Source: Thiotrichales bacterium (GTDB lineage: Bacteria; Pseudomonadota; Gammaproteobacteria; JAAZVR01). Taken from it: a stretch of DNA of 20,096 nucleotides. How positions within the stretch are numbered: the stretch's first letter is position 1; the number at the start of each line of letters is the position of its first letter. The DNA is taken from contig JAAZVR010000006.1 of NCBI GenBank assembly GCA_018623305.1, forward strand, positions 1 through 20,096, read 5' to 3'. Shown piece by piece: positions 7,447 to 14,844 of the stretch. Below the pieces are notes generated by a model, which made no database searches, was not told where the DNA came from, and worked only from the letters and a program-made list of their open reading frames with translations. A program made the translations under genes and the position numbers.

Positions 7447-9822
7447 TTGACTGACTTTGACTTTACACAAGATTCAATCCCTGTTTTGCCTTTAAGAGAT
7501 GTGGTTGCATTTCCGCACACCATTTCTCCGTTGTTTGTTGGGCGTGAAAGTTCAATTAAGGCATTGCAAGCGGCGATGGACACTCACAAACATGTGCTTT
7601 TATTGACGCAAAAAGAGTCTTCAATTCAAGATCCCGCACAGGAGGATTTATATGAAGTTGGAACAATTGCGCATATTTTGCAGATGCTTCGTTTGCCTGA
7701 TGGAACGGTAAAAATCTTGGTCGAAGGCCAGCAACGTTGTGTTGTTGAGGAACTTGTTCTTGACGAATACCTAAAAGCAACATGCGCTAACTTTGCTCAT
7801 CAAGATGCGATTGAAGCGGAGGTGTCTGAAAAAATTGACAACGTTAAACAAACATTTGTGGATTTTGCCAAAGCAAATTCAAAAGTTTCCAAGGATGTTT
7901 TGAATAGTGTCAAATCATCTGAGTCAAATCAGCAACTTGTAGACATTATCTCAGCAAACATTGCCCTGTCTATTCAAAATAAGCAGGAGTTGCTTTCATG
8001 CGATTCGATTTTAAAGCGTGCTGATTTACTTTTAGGCTACATGCTTGCAGAAATGGAAAAAGCTCAGCTTGATAAAAAGCTTAATCTTGAAGTGAAGAAG
8101 CGCATGGATAAAACTCAAAGGGATTATTTCCTAAATGAAAAAATCCGAGTGATTCGTAAAGAGCTTGGTCATGATGACGATGCACCAGAAGATGAACTGG
8201 ATGTTTTGAAAAAACGCATTGCTAAAGCCAATATGCCAGAAGCAGTTCAGACAAAGGCACAGCAAGAGCTTAAAAAGCTGAAAATGATGCCAATGCAGTC
8301 TCAAGAAGCCTCTGTTGTTCGAAATTATATTGATACATTGTTGGACGTGCCATGGAGCGAAGTGAGTGAATTATCAAATGATCTTCCACAGGCTCAGCAA
8401 ATACTGGATGAGGCTCATTACGGCCTAGAAAAGGTTAAAGACCGAATTCTTGAATATCTAGCTGTTCAGAAACGTGTCGGCAAAATCAAAGGGTCTATTT
8501 TGTGTTTAGTTGGCCCTCCTGGTGTGGGTAAAACGTCTCTTGCTCAATCAATTGCCAAATCGACTCAGCGTGAATATGTACGAATGGCTTTGGGTGGTGT
8601 GCGTGATGAAGCAGAAATTCGAGGTCACCGCCGCACCTATCTCGGCGCTATGCCCGGTAAGATTATTCAAAACATGATTAAGTCTGGGGTGCGTAACCCA
8701 TTATTCTTGTTGGATGAAATTGACAAGATGAGTACAGATCATCGAGGAGATCCAGCTTCCGCTTTGTTGGAAGTATTGGATCCAGAACAAAATCAATCAT
8801 TCAATGATCACTATATGGAAGTCGATTACGATTTGTCTGATGTGATGTTTATCGCCACTTCGAATTCAATGGATATTCCTGCGCCACTATTAGATCGAAT
8901 GGAAGTCATTCGGATTGCAGGCTACACAGAGTATGAGAAATTAGCGATCGCTCAGCAATATTTATTGCCGAATGCCATAAAAGATAATGGTCTTGATGAG
9001 AGTGAGCTTTCCGTCACAGATGATGCGCTTAAAGCCATTATTCGTGTGTACACGAAAGAGGCGGGTGTTCGTGGGCTTAAACGAGAGCTGTCTAAAGTCT
9101 GTCGAAAAGTGGTTAAAAACATATTGTTAAATGAGTCACAAGCACCCGTCAAAGTGGATGCAGATGATTTAGAGACTTATTTAGGCGTTGCCAAATATCG
9201 ATTCGGTCTAGCGGAAACAGAAAATCAGATTGGTTTGGTGACAGGATTGGCTTGGACCTCCGTGGGCGGAGAGTTGCTTACCATTGAGTCCACACTGACA
9301 AATGGCAAGTCTAAGCTTAACTACACCGGTAAACTTGGTGAAGTCATGCAAGAGTCAGTTCAAGCTGCCTTTACTGTGATTAAAAGTCGAGCACAGAAAA
9401 TTGGAATCATAGATGGTGCATTTGAAAATCAGGACCTGCATATTCACGTTCCTGAAGGTGCAACACCTAAAGATGGTCCAAGTGCGGGTATTGCGATGTG
9501 TATAGCGATGGCGTCATCTTATACCAAGAATCCGGTTCGAGCGGACATTGCTATGACTGGAGAAATTACATTGCGAGGCGAGGTGCTTCCTATTGGTGGT
9601 CTAAAAGAAAAACTTTTGGCTGCACAAAGAGGGGGAATTAAAACCGTGTTGATTCCTAAGGATAACGAGCGTGATTTGTCAGAAATTTCTGAGGACATCA
9701 AATCAGGTTTAGAGATCATTCCTGTTCAGTGGATTGATGAGGTATTGATGCATGCTCTTGAAAACCCATTAAACACAGCATTGGAGGGTAATCCTGAGGG
9801 TCAGAGCCTAAGAGCACATTAA
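7447..9822 (+). CDS. lon: ATP-dependent protease Lon
   Basis: A 791-residue cytosolic AAA+ serine protease, slightly longer than E. coli Lon (784). The N-terminal substrate-binding LON domain begins near PVLPLRDVVAFP (residues 13-24). Walker A GPPGVGKT is at 356-363 and Walker B LFLLDEID follows near 419. The catalytic Ser-Lys dyad is S679 (KDGPSAG) and K722 (GLKEK), exactly the E. coli numbering. The start codon is TTG, supported by AGGA seven bases upstream (7436-7439) and by the lack of a better in-frame start. Lon degrades misfolded and regulatory proteins. It is 19 bases from clpX with no visible promoter in the gap, so it is probably co-transcribed; a heat-shock promoter within or before clpX was not recognised. 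Confidence 0.97.
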   Translation: MTDFDFTQDSIPVLPLRDVVAFPHTISPLFVGRESSIKALQAAMDTHKHVLLLTQKESSIQDPAQEDLYEVGTIAHILQMLRLPDGTVKILVEGQQRCVVEELVLDEYLKATCANFAHQDAIEAEVSEKIDNVKQTFVDFAKANSKVSKDVLNSVKSSESNQQLVDIISANIALSIQNKQELLSCDSILKRADLLLGYMLAEMEKAQLDKKLNLEVKKRMDKTQRDYFLNEKIRVIRKELGHDDDAPEDELDVLKKRIAKANMPEAVQTKAQQELKKLKMMPMQSQEASVVRNYIDTLLDVPWSEVSELSNDLPQAQQILDEAHYGLEKVKDRILEYLAVQKRVGKIKGSILCLVGPPGVGKTSLAQSIAKSTQREYVRMALGGVRDEAEIRGHRRTYLGAMPGKIIQNMIKSGVRNPLFLLDEIDKMSTDHRGDPASALLEVLDPEQNQSFNDHYMEVDYDLSDVMFIATSNSMDIPAPLLDRMEVIRIAGYTEYEKLAIAQQYLLPNAIKDNGLDESELSVTDDALKAIIRVYTKEAGVRGLKRELSKVCRKVVKNILLNESQAPVKVDADDLETYLGVAKYRFGLAETENQIGLVTGLAWTSVGGELLTIESTLTNGKSKLNYTGKLGEVMQESVQAAFTVIKSRAQKIGIIDGAFENQDLHIHVPEGATPKDGPSAGIAMCIAMASSYTKNPVRADIAMTGEITLRGEVLPIGGLKEKLLAAQRGGIKTVLIPKDNERDLSEISEDIKSGLEIIPVQWIDEVLMHALENPLNTALEGNPEGQSLRAH

Positions 9823-9829
9823 TTTAGGG

Positions 9830-9866
9830 GTTATCAGTAAATTTAATATTAAATTAACTTGATAAC
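9830..9866. repeat. 37-bp imperfect palindrome between lon and hupB
   Basis: Outer arms GTTATCA (9830-9836) and TGATAAC (9860-9866) flank a perfect inner 16-bp palindrome, AATTTAATATTAAATT (9840-9855). The arms match overall with one bulge and one mismatch. It starts 8 bases after the lon stop and ends 3 bases before the -35 of the hupB promoter. No T-run follows on the plus strand, so it is a poor intrinsic terminator; an operator or a transcript-end stabilising hairpin is possible. Confidence 0.6.
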
Positions 9867-9868
9867 GC

Positions 9869-9897
9869 TTGACCCCCCATGGAATAAGGGCTAAATT
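9869..9897 (+). promoter_or_regulatory. Predicted sigma-70 promoter of hupB
   Basis: TTGACC (9869-9874) and TAAATT (9892-9897) are 17 bases apart. Transcription would begin near 9904. The short leader contains the palindrome ATGCGAAATCGCAT (9905-9918), able to form a small hairpin, followed by an A/T-rich stretch and the strong ribosome site GAGAGGG. Confidence 0.6.
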
Positions 9898-9951
9898 AGA
9901 TTCCATGCGAAATCGCATACGAATTTTAATTTTTTGTTTTGAGAGGGTATT

Positions 9952-10227
9952 ATGAACAAAACAGAATTGGTAGCTACAATTGCAGAAAAAGCAGGTATGA
10001 CCAAGGCAGACGCAGCGCGCGCATTAGACGCTACGTTGGAAACTATTACTGAAACAATGGCTTCAGGTGATCAAGTTGCATTGATCGGCTTTGGTACATT
10101 CAAAACTGCAACTCGTGCTGCACGCTCTGGTCGCAACCCTAAAACAGGTGAAGTTATGCAGATCGCTGAAGCGACTGTGCCTCGTTTTGCTGCGGGCAAA
10201 AGCCTTAAAGATGCTGTAAACAAGTAA
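9952..10227 (+). CDS. hupB: DNA-binding protein HU (HupB-like)
   Basis: A 91-residue nucleoid protein of the DNABII family. The N-terminal helical dimerisation region is followed by GFGTF (46-50) and the beta-arm tip motif RNPKTGE (61-67), whose proline P63 intercalates into the minor groove and bends DNA. Sequence and position directly after lon point to HU rather than IHF, since lon-hupB is a conserved pair. Ribosome site GAGAGGG lies about six bases before the ATG. It has its own promoter and terminator, as expected for an abundant nucleoid protein. Confidence 0.95.
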   Translation: MNKTELVATIAEKAGMTKADAARALDATLETITETMASGDQVALIGFGTFKTATRAARSGRNPKTGEVMQIAEATVPRFAAGKSLKDAVNK

Positions 10228-10246
10228 TCTGTTATCAGATTTCGAG

Positions 10247-10273
10247 AAAACCGGCCATTGGCCGGTTTTTTTT
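10247..10273 (+). terminator. Intrinsic terminator of hupB
   Basis: Stem CCGGCC (10251-10256) pairs with GGCCGG (10260-10265) around the loop ATT. It is extended by an A-run before and an eight-T run after. This is a textbook Rho-independent terminator about 20 bases after the hupB stop. Confidence 0.92.
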
Positions 10274-10305
10274 GTTTAAAGTGCTGTAACTTGCTGAAAA
10301 ATCAG

Positions 10306-10433
10306 TATAATGCTCAAAATTTTCTATTTTCGGGTAAATAGAACTATTTAACTTGACCCTACTCAGAACGCATTTGGAGCCCGGTATGTATTTGAAGTAG
10401 GAATGGCGTAAGCCTTATAAGGTAATTAACTTT
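10306..10433 (+). promoter_or_regulatory. rpsA promoter -10 and long 5' leader
   Basis: A perfect TATAAT at 10306-10311 predicts a start near 10318 and a leader of about 115 bases. No good -35 sits 16-18 bases upstream. The leader can form a hairpin with stem CTATTT (10324-10329) and AAATAG (10336-10341). Only a weak ribosome site (TAAGG at 10418-10422, 11 bases from the ATG) is present. In E. coli the rpsA leader also lacks a good Shine-Dalgarno and folds into hairpins through which S1 represses its own translation; the same is inferred here. Confidence 0.5.
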
Positions 10434-12083
10434 ATGACTGATATGACTTTTGAACAGCTTTTTGCTGAATTTGAACAAGAACAAGAAATGCAAGTTGGCT
10501 CGTTGGTAACGGGTACTGTAGTTTCTATTGAAAATGATTACGTTCTTGTTGACGCGGGTATGAAATCTGAAGCGTCTATTCCATTGTTCCAATTTAAAGA
10601 CGAGCACGGCGAACTTGAAGTGCAAGTTGGCGACCAAGTAGAGGTTGCTTTGGAATCTTTGGAAGATGGTTTCGGTGAAACGCGTCTTTCACGTGAAAAA
10701 GCGAAACGCGCTCAAACATGGGTTGAGCTTGAGAAAGCGTTGGATGATCAAGAAATCATCACAGGTCTTGTATCAGGTAAAGTTAAAGGCGGCTTGACGG
10801 TTGACATCAAAAACGTTCGTGCATTCTTGCCAGGTTCTTTGGTTGACATCCGTCCAGTTCGTGATTTCTCATACCTTGAAGGTAAAGACGTAGAAGTTAA
10901 AGTTATCAAATTGGATCAGCGTCGTAACAACGTTGTTGTTTCTCGTCGTGCAGTAATCGAAGCTGAGTCTTCAGCAGAGCGTGAAGCATTGCTTGAGTCT
11001 TTGGCAGAAGGCGCTCAAGTTAAAGGTCTTGTTAAGAACTTGACTGATTACGGTGCGTTCATCGATCTTGGTGGCGTTGATGGTCTATTGCACATCACAG
11101 ATATGGCTTGGAAGCGTGTTTCTCACCCTTCAGAAGTGGTTGCTGTGGGTGACGAAATCGACGTTCAAGTATTGAAATTCGACAAAGAGAAAAACCGTGT
11201 ATCTTTGGGTATGAAGCAATTAGCAGCAGATCCTTGGAACTCAATTGACGTTGACTACCCTCTAGGTTCTTGTGTTGCAGGTAAAATTGCAAACATCACT
11301 GACTACGGTGCATTCGTTGAACTAGGTGACGGTATTGAAGGTCTTGTTCATACATCTGAATTGGATTGGACTAACCGCAACATCCACCCATCTAAAGTTG
11401 TTCACTTGGGTCAAGAAGTTGAAGTTAAGATCTTGGAAATCGACCGTGAGCGTCGTCGTATCTCATTGTCATTGAAGCAATGTACTTCAAACCCTTGGGA
11501 AACTTTCGCAGCGACTCATAATAAAGGTGAGAAGATTTCAGGTAACATCAAATCAATCACTGACTTCGGTGTATTCATTGGTCTAGATGGCAACATCGAT
11601 GGTTTGGTTCACTTGACTGATATTTCTTGGACTGAAACAGGCGAAGACGCTGTTCGTGAATTCAAGAAAGGTGACGAGATCGAAACTGTAATCTTGGCAA
11701 TCGATGCTGACCGTGAGCGTATCTCTTTGGGTATCAAGCAACTAGAACAAGACCCGTTCTCTCAGTTCTTGACTGAAAACTCTAAAGGTGCAGTTGTAAC
11801 AGGTACAGTTTCTGAAGTTACAGATAACGGTGCTGTAATCGCATTGGCTGATGAAGTTGAAGGTTTCTTGCGTAATGCTGAAATGATGGAATCAGTTTCT
11901 GTAGGTGATTCAGTTGAAGCGGCAATCGTAAACGTTGACCGTAAAAACCGTTCAATCGCTTTGTCTGTGAAATCTAAAGACGCTGCTGAAGAAGCACAAG
12001 CGGTTCGTGATTTCAATGCACAAGGTGATGACACTGAAAACAAACTAGCTGATTTGTTTAACGCATTGAAAGACGAGAACTAA
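10434..12083 (+). CDS. rpsA: 30S ribosomal protein S1
   Basis: A 549-residue protein, close to the 557 of E. coli. It consists of six S1 (OB-fold) repeats at roughly 20-90, 107-171, 190-260, 277-347, 364-434 and 451-519. Repeats 3 to 5 show the strong pattern (TDYGAFIDLGG, TDYGAFVELGD, TDFGVFIGLDG, each followed by a G(L)VH/LLH element). S1 binds mRNA upstream of the start codon and helps unfold it on the 30S subunit. Leucine codons are dominated by TTG. It sits upstream of ihfB, the usual gammaproteobacterial pairing, but cmk, which often precedes rpsA, is not here; hupB takes that place. The stop codon lies in the loop of a downstream hairpin. Confidence 0.97.
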   Translation: MTDMTFEQLFAEFEQEQEMQVGSLVTGTVVSIENDYVLVDAGMKSEASIPLFQFKDEHGELEVQVGDQVEVALESLEDGFGETRLSREKAKRAQTWVELEKALDDQEIITGLVSGKVKGGLTVDIKNVRAFLPGSLVDIRPVRDFSYLEGKDVEVKVIKLDQRRNNVVVSRRAVIEAESSAEREALLESLAEGAQVKGLVKNLTDYGAFIDLGGVDGLLHITDMAWKRVSHPSEVVAVGDEIDVQVLKFDKEKNRVSLGMKQLAADPWNSIDVDYPLGSCVAGKIANITDYGAFVELGDGIEGLVHTSELDWTNRNIHPSKVVHLGQEVEVKILEIDRERRRISLSLKQCTSNPWETFAATHNKGEKISGNIKSITDFGVFIGLDGNIDGLVHLTDISWTETGEDAVREFKKGDEIETVILAIDADRERISLGIKQLEQDPFSQFLTENSKGAVVTGTVSEVTDNGAVIALADEVEGFLRNAEMMESVSVGDSVEAAIVNVDRKNRSIALSVKSKDAAEEAQAVRDFNAQGDDTENKLADLFNALKDEN

Positions 12084-12093
12084 TTCTCGTTTT
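12073..12093 (+). terminator. Hairpin overlapping the rpsA stop codon
   Basis: Stem ACGAGAA (12073-12079) pairs with TTCTCGT (12084-12090), with the TAA stop in the four-base loop and TTT following. It may be a weak terminator or a transcript-end hairpin. A second, stronger hairpin follows within 15 bases. Confidence 0.5.
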
Positions 12094-12102
12094 CTCAAGT
12101 CT

Positions 12103-12127
12103 CAATGCCCAGCTTAGCTGGGCATTG
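12103..12127 (+). terminator. Strong hairpin between rpsA and ihfB
   Basis: A perfect 11-bp stem pairs CAATGCCCAGC (12103-12113) with GCTGGGCATTG (12117-12127) around the loop TTA. The tail TCATTTAA has few T's, so termination may be partial, which would lower ihfB relative to rpsA. It ends 20 bases before the ihfB start. Confidence 0.6.
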
Positions 12128-12147
12128 TCATTTAAGGGAGTTTGAAT

Positions 12148-12429
12148 ATGACTCGTTCAGAACTTATTCAGGCCATGACCCGTTCACAAGACAAGTTTGA
12201 AAGCCCCGATGTGGATTCAGTTGTCGATGTGATTTTGGATCAAATGGTCGACAGTCTGTCACAAGGACAACGGGTTGAAGTTCGTGGATTTGGTAGTTTT
12301 GCATTGCGTTATCGCGAAGCGCGTAAAGGCCGAAATCCGAAAACGGGCGAATCAGTTGAACTGAACAGCAAATATGTGCCACACTTTAAACCTGGTAAAG
12401 GGTTAAAAGAGCGGGTAGATATTAAATAA
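12148..12429 (+). CDS. ihfB: Integration host factor subunit beta
   Basis: A 93-residue DNABII protein with MTRSELI at the start, VRGFGSF (45-51) and the DNA-bending arm tip GRNPKTGE (61-68, P64). The TRSELI opening and the position after rpsA identify IHF-beta rather than HU. It dimerises with IHF-alpha (not in this window) to bend DNA at specific sites in recombination and transcription, including sigma-54 promoters; rpoN lies nearby. The start is ATG 12148 because AAGGGAG (12134-12140) is seven bases upstream; a TTG six bases earlier is less likely. Its stop overlaps the lapA ATG by one base. Confidence 0.95.
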   Translation: MTRSELIQAMTRSQDKFESPDVDSVVDVILDQMVDSLSQGQRVEVRGFGSFALRYREARKGRNPKTGESVELNSKYVPHFKPGKGLKERVDIK

Positions 12430-12632
12430 TGTATAAATTATTCATTTGGGTGATGAGTTTAGTGTTTGCAGGCCTTGGTGTGCTTGTTACGGTGCTAAAT
12501 TCAACGCCCGTTTCTTTAGATGTATTCTTCTATCAATTTCAATGGCCATTATCATGGGTTATCGTTTCGTCATTTGTATTGGGCGGTTTGTTGACTTTGG
12601 TGGTGATGCCTGTATTTAGACTTTTTCGGTAA
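12429..12632 (+). CDS. lapA: Short LapA/YciS-like inner-membrane protein (DUF1049)
   Basis: A 67-residue protein with two hydrophobic segments, about residues 4-23 and 43-63. They are separated by the family-typical stretch NSTPVSLDVFFYQFQWPLS, and the protein ends in RLFR. E. coli LapA is about 100 residues with a cytoplasmic C-terminal tail after the second helix; that tail is absent here. In E. coli LapA works with LapB to tune FtsH-dependent degradation of LpxC, hence lipopolysaccharide synthesis. Translational coupling to ihfB is likely (TAATG). pyrF follows after 8 bases with no lapB between, which is unusual for this locus. Confidence 0.8.
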   Translation: MYKLFIWVMSLVFAGLGVLVTVLNSTPVSLDVFFYQFQWPLSWVIVSSFVLGGLLTLVVMPVFRLFR

Positions 12633-12640
12633 GTATTATT

Positions 12641-13333
12641 ATGTCTTCTAAAATTATCGTTGCACTCGATTTTCCAACGCTTGAGCAAGCCCTGTCGTTC
12701 GTCAAACCTTTAAAGCCAGAAATGTGTCGCCTAAAGGTGGGCAAGGAATTGTTTGCTGTCGGTGGGCCTCAGTTTGTTGGGCAGTTGGTCGATCAGGGCT
12801 TTGATGTGTTTTTGGATTTGAAATATCATGATATTCCGAATACGGTTAAGAAAGCGTGTCAAGCCTCAGCTGAATTGGGCGTTTGGATGTTGAATGTGCA
12901 CAGCATGGGTGGTCGCTCGATGATGGAAGCTGCGAAAGAGGGTGTGTTAGCAGCCTCTCATCAGCCTAAATTGATAGCGGTTACGATTCTGACCAGTCAT
13001 TCCGAGCAGGATTTGGAAGACATTGGTCTTGCGGGTCCGATTCAATCACGTGTTGAGAAGTTAGCTCAGTTGACTCAAGCCAGTGGTTTAGACGGTGTGG
13101 TTTGTTCAGCGATGGAGGCACCTTCATTGCGCAAGTTGATGGCACCTTCTTTTGAATTAGTGACGCCGGGCATTCGTCCAGCAGGAGCTGATTTGGGAGA
13201 TCAAAAGCGTGTTATGACACCACGAGAAGCGATTGATGCAGGCTCAACTTTCTTAGTTATGGGACGTCCAATTACTCAATCGGATGATCCAATAGGGGCG
13301 CTTGAACAGCTGAATGAAGAACTAAAGAATTAA
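12641..13333 (+). CDS. pyrF: Orotidine 5'-phosphate decarboxylase
   Basis: A 230-residue TIM-barrel enzyme that converts orotidine monophosphate to UMP, the last step of de novo pyrimidine synthesis. The catalytic array is visible: K32 (LKVGKELF) and the D59-K61-D64 set in DLKYHDIPNTV. The phosphate-binding C-terminal strand TPGIRP and the later MGRPIT are also intact. There is no strong Shine-Dalgarno in the 8-base gap after lapA (GTAAG only), so coupling to lapA translation is likely. Transcription ends at a hairpin that begins at the stop codon and overlaps the end of convergent rpoN. Confidence 0.97.
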   Translation: MSSKIIVALDFPTLEQALSFVKPLKPEMCRLKVGKELFAVGGPQFVGQLVDQGFDVFLDLKYHDIPNTVKKACQASAELGVWMLNVHSMGGRSMMEAAKEGVLAASHQPKLIAVTILTSHSEQDLEDIGLAGPIQSRVEKLAQLTQASGLDGVVCSAMEAPSLRKLMAPSFELVTPGIRPAGADLGDQKRVMTPREAIDAGSTFLVMGRPITQSDDPIGALEQLNEELKN

Positions 13334-13359
13334 AAAATGCGCTATATGCGCATTTTTTT
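13332..13359. terminator. Bidirectional terminator between pyrF and rpoN, overlapping rpoN
   Basis: Stem ATGCGC (13337-13342) pairs with GCGCAT (13348-13353) around TATAT, with an A-run before and an eight-T run after, so it can act on both strands. It begins at the pyrF stop and encodes the last residues (KKMRI) and stop of rpoN on the other strand. Confidence 0.85.
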
Positions 13360-14751
13360 TCGCTCACTAGAAGAGGGAATATTGATGGCTTCGCGATATT
13401 TTGCGACGGTCCGTCGAGCGACAGGAATCCCTTCATCATTGAGAAGCTGAGTCAATTTGTTATCACTGAGCGGTTTTTTGGCAGGTTCAGCATCGATAAG
13501 TTTACGGATTTTCGCTTTAATAGCTGTAGCAGAGGTGCCTTCATCTAGGCCTGCCTGTACTTGGCTGGAGAAAAAGTATTTCAACTCGTATGTGCCATTC
13601 GGTGTTTGTATGTACTTTTGAGAAGTCGCTCGAGAAATGGTTGATTCATGAACTTCAATTTCATCAGCAATGTCCCTAAGAATCATTGGTTTCATAAATT
13701 CGTCACCTTGCTCAAAAAACGCTTTTTGGCGTTTAATAATCTCTTGGCCCACTTTTAATAGAGTTGAGTTACGATTTTCTAAACTGCTCAGGAACCATTT
13801 GGCTTCTTGAAGCTGGTCTTTAATGGCTTGCAAATTCTCGCCTTTAGGCGCTTGCTCAATCAATGTTAGGTATAGCTGATTTAAGGATAATTTAGGCAAG
13901 GCTGAACTATTGAGCGAAACATGCCACTCATCGAGGTGTTTAAAGGCGTACAAATCAGGTTGAATATACTGGTTATTCTCGCCCGAAATCGATTGTGCAG
14001 GAAAAGGGTTAAGTGTTCGAATAAACGTTAATATTTCAGCTAAATCTTCATCGTTGATTTCAAGTTTGCGACGAATGAAGGGCCACTTTTGTTCAGAGAA
14101 TTCAGGCCAAAAATCTTCTATAATTCGTTGTGCCCAATATTCAATGGGTGTATTCGGGTTTTTCGCCTGTTGTGCAAGACATTCTTGAAGGTCGCGAGCA
14201 GTGATACCTGTCGGTTCCAGCTCATCCATCAATCGCTCATGAACTAATTCAACATCATATTCCAACGTGTTGGTTTGATCGGCAATATCCTCATAAGACA
14301 GCGTTAGGTAGCCGCGTTCATCCAGTCCATCGATAATGAATTCAGAAATCTCAAAGGCTTCATCATCCAGGTTTAGTTTGAGTAATTGCTCATGCAACTG
14401 TTGAAAAACGCTTTGTTCTTCGGCTGTGTAGCTTTCAAAAGAACTGTTGGGAGCTTCCGGCAGAGAAGAGGGGGTCGGTTGAAGGTCGTCATAGACATCA
14501 GACCACTCATAATCTTCTGCAACATCACTTGGAATGTCTTGCTCTTCGCCTTGCACTTCCTCAACGGAATCATCTGCGGTGAGTTCTTCATCAAGTTGGT
14601 TCGTTTCAAGCATGACATTGGTTTCGAGCATTTGAGCGATTTCTTGCTCGAGTTCGAGTGAGGACATTTGAAGAATTTTTATCGCCTGTTGTAACTGAGG
14701 CGTTAAATTCAGCGATTGCCCTAGATTAATATGTAGGCCTTGTCCGATCAT
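13342..14751 (-). CDS. rpoN: RNA polymerase sigma-54 factor
   Basis: A 469-residue sigma factor, close to E. coli RpoN (477). The N-terminal activator-interaction region is glutamine- and leucine-rich (LTPQLQQAIKILQMSSLELE, about 16-35). An acidic linker follows (about 55-110), then the core-binding domain, the helix-turn-helix that reads the -12 element (near HESTISRATSQKYI), and the RpoN box ARRTVAKYRE at 445-454, which reads the -24 element. It directs transcription that needs AAA+ enhancer-binding proteins, typically nitrogen, flagellar or carbon functions. The usual neighbours lptB upstream and hpf/ptsN downstream are not here. The ribosome site is weak. Confidence 0.96.
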   Translation of the reverse strand: MIGQGLHINLGQSLNLTPQLQQAIKILQMSSLELEQEIAQMLETNVMLETNQLDEELTADDSVEEVQGEEQDIPSDVAEDYEWSDVYDDLQPTPSSLPEAPNSSFESYTAEEQSVFQQLHEQLLKLNLDDEAFEISEFIIDGLDERGYLTLSYEDIADQTNTLEYDVELVHERLMDELEPTGITARDLQECLAQQAKNPNTPIEYWAQRIIEDFWPEFSEQKWPFIRRKLEINDEDLAEILTFIRTLNPFPAQSISGENNQYIQPDLYAFKHLDEWHVSLNSSALPKLSLNQLYLTLIEQAPKGENLQAIKDQLQEAKWFLSSLENRNSTLLKVGQEIIKRQKAFFEQGDEFMKPMILRDIADEIEVHESTISRATSQKYIQTPNGTYELKYFFSSQVQAGLDEGTSATAIKAKIRKLIDAEPAKKPLSDNKLTQLLNDEGIPVARRTVAKYREAINIPSSSERKKMRI

Positions 14752-14769
14752 GCTTTTTTGAACCTAAAT

Positions 14770-14806
14770 TTGAGTCTGTTTGCTTCCTATGGGGTACAAT
14801 TATGCT
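14770..14806 (+). promoter_or_regulatory. Possible promoter for the small membrane protein gene
   Basis: In the 93-base divergent gap between rpoN and the next gene, TTGAGT (14770-14775) and TACAAT (14795-14800) are 19 bases apart, and a second -10-like TATGCT follows at 14801-14806. The spacing is not ideal. Low-confidence call by consensus only. Confidence 0.3.
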
Positions 14807-14844
14807 ACACATTGGTAATAAAAACTACGATATGGATGGCCTAA

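Noticed and set aside
10291..10311. TTGCTG as the -35 partner of the rpsA TATAAT
   Set aside because: Only 9 bases separate them, too close for a sigma-70 promoter.
14386..14661. 91-codon plus-strand ORF inside rpoN
   Set aside because: It is the antisense of the acidic N-terminal part of a clear sigma-54 gene.
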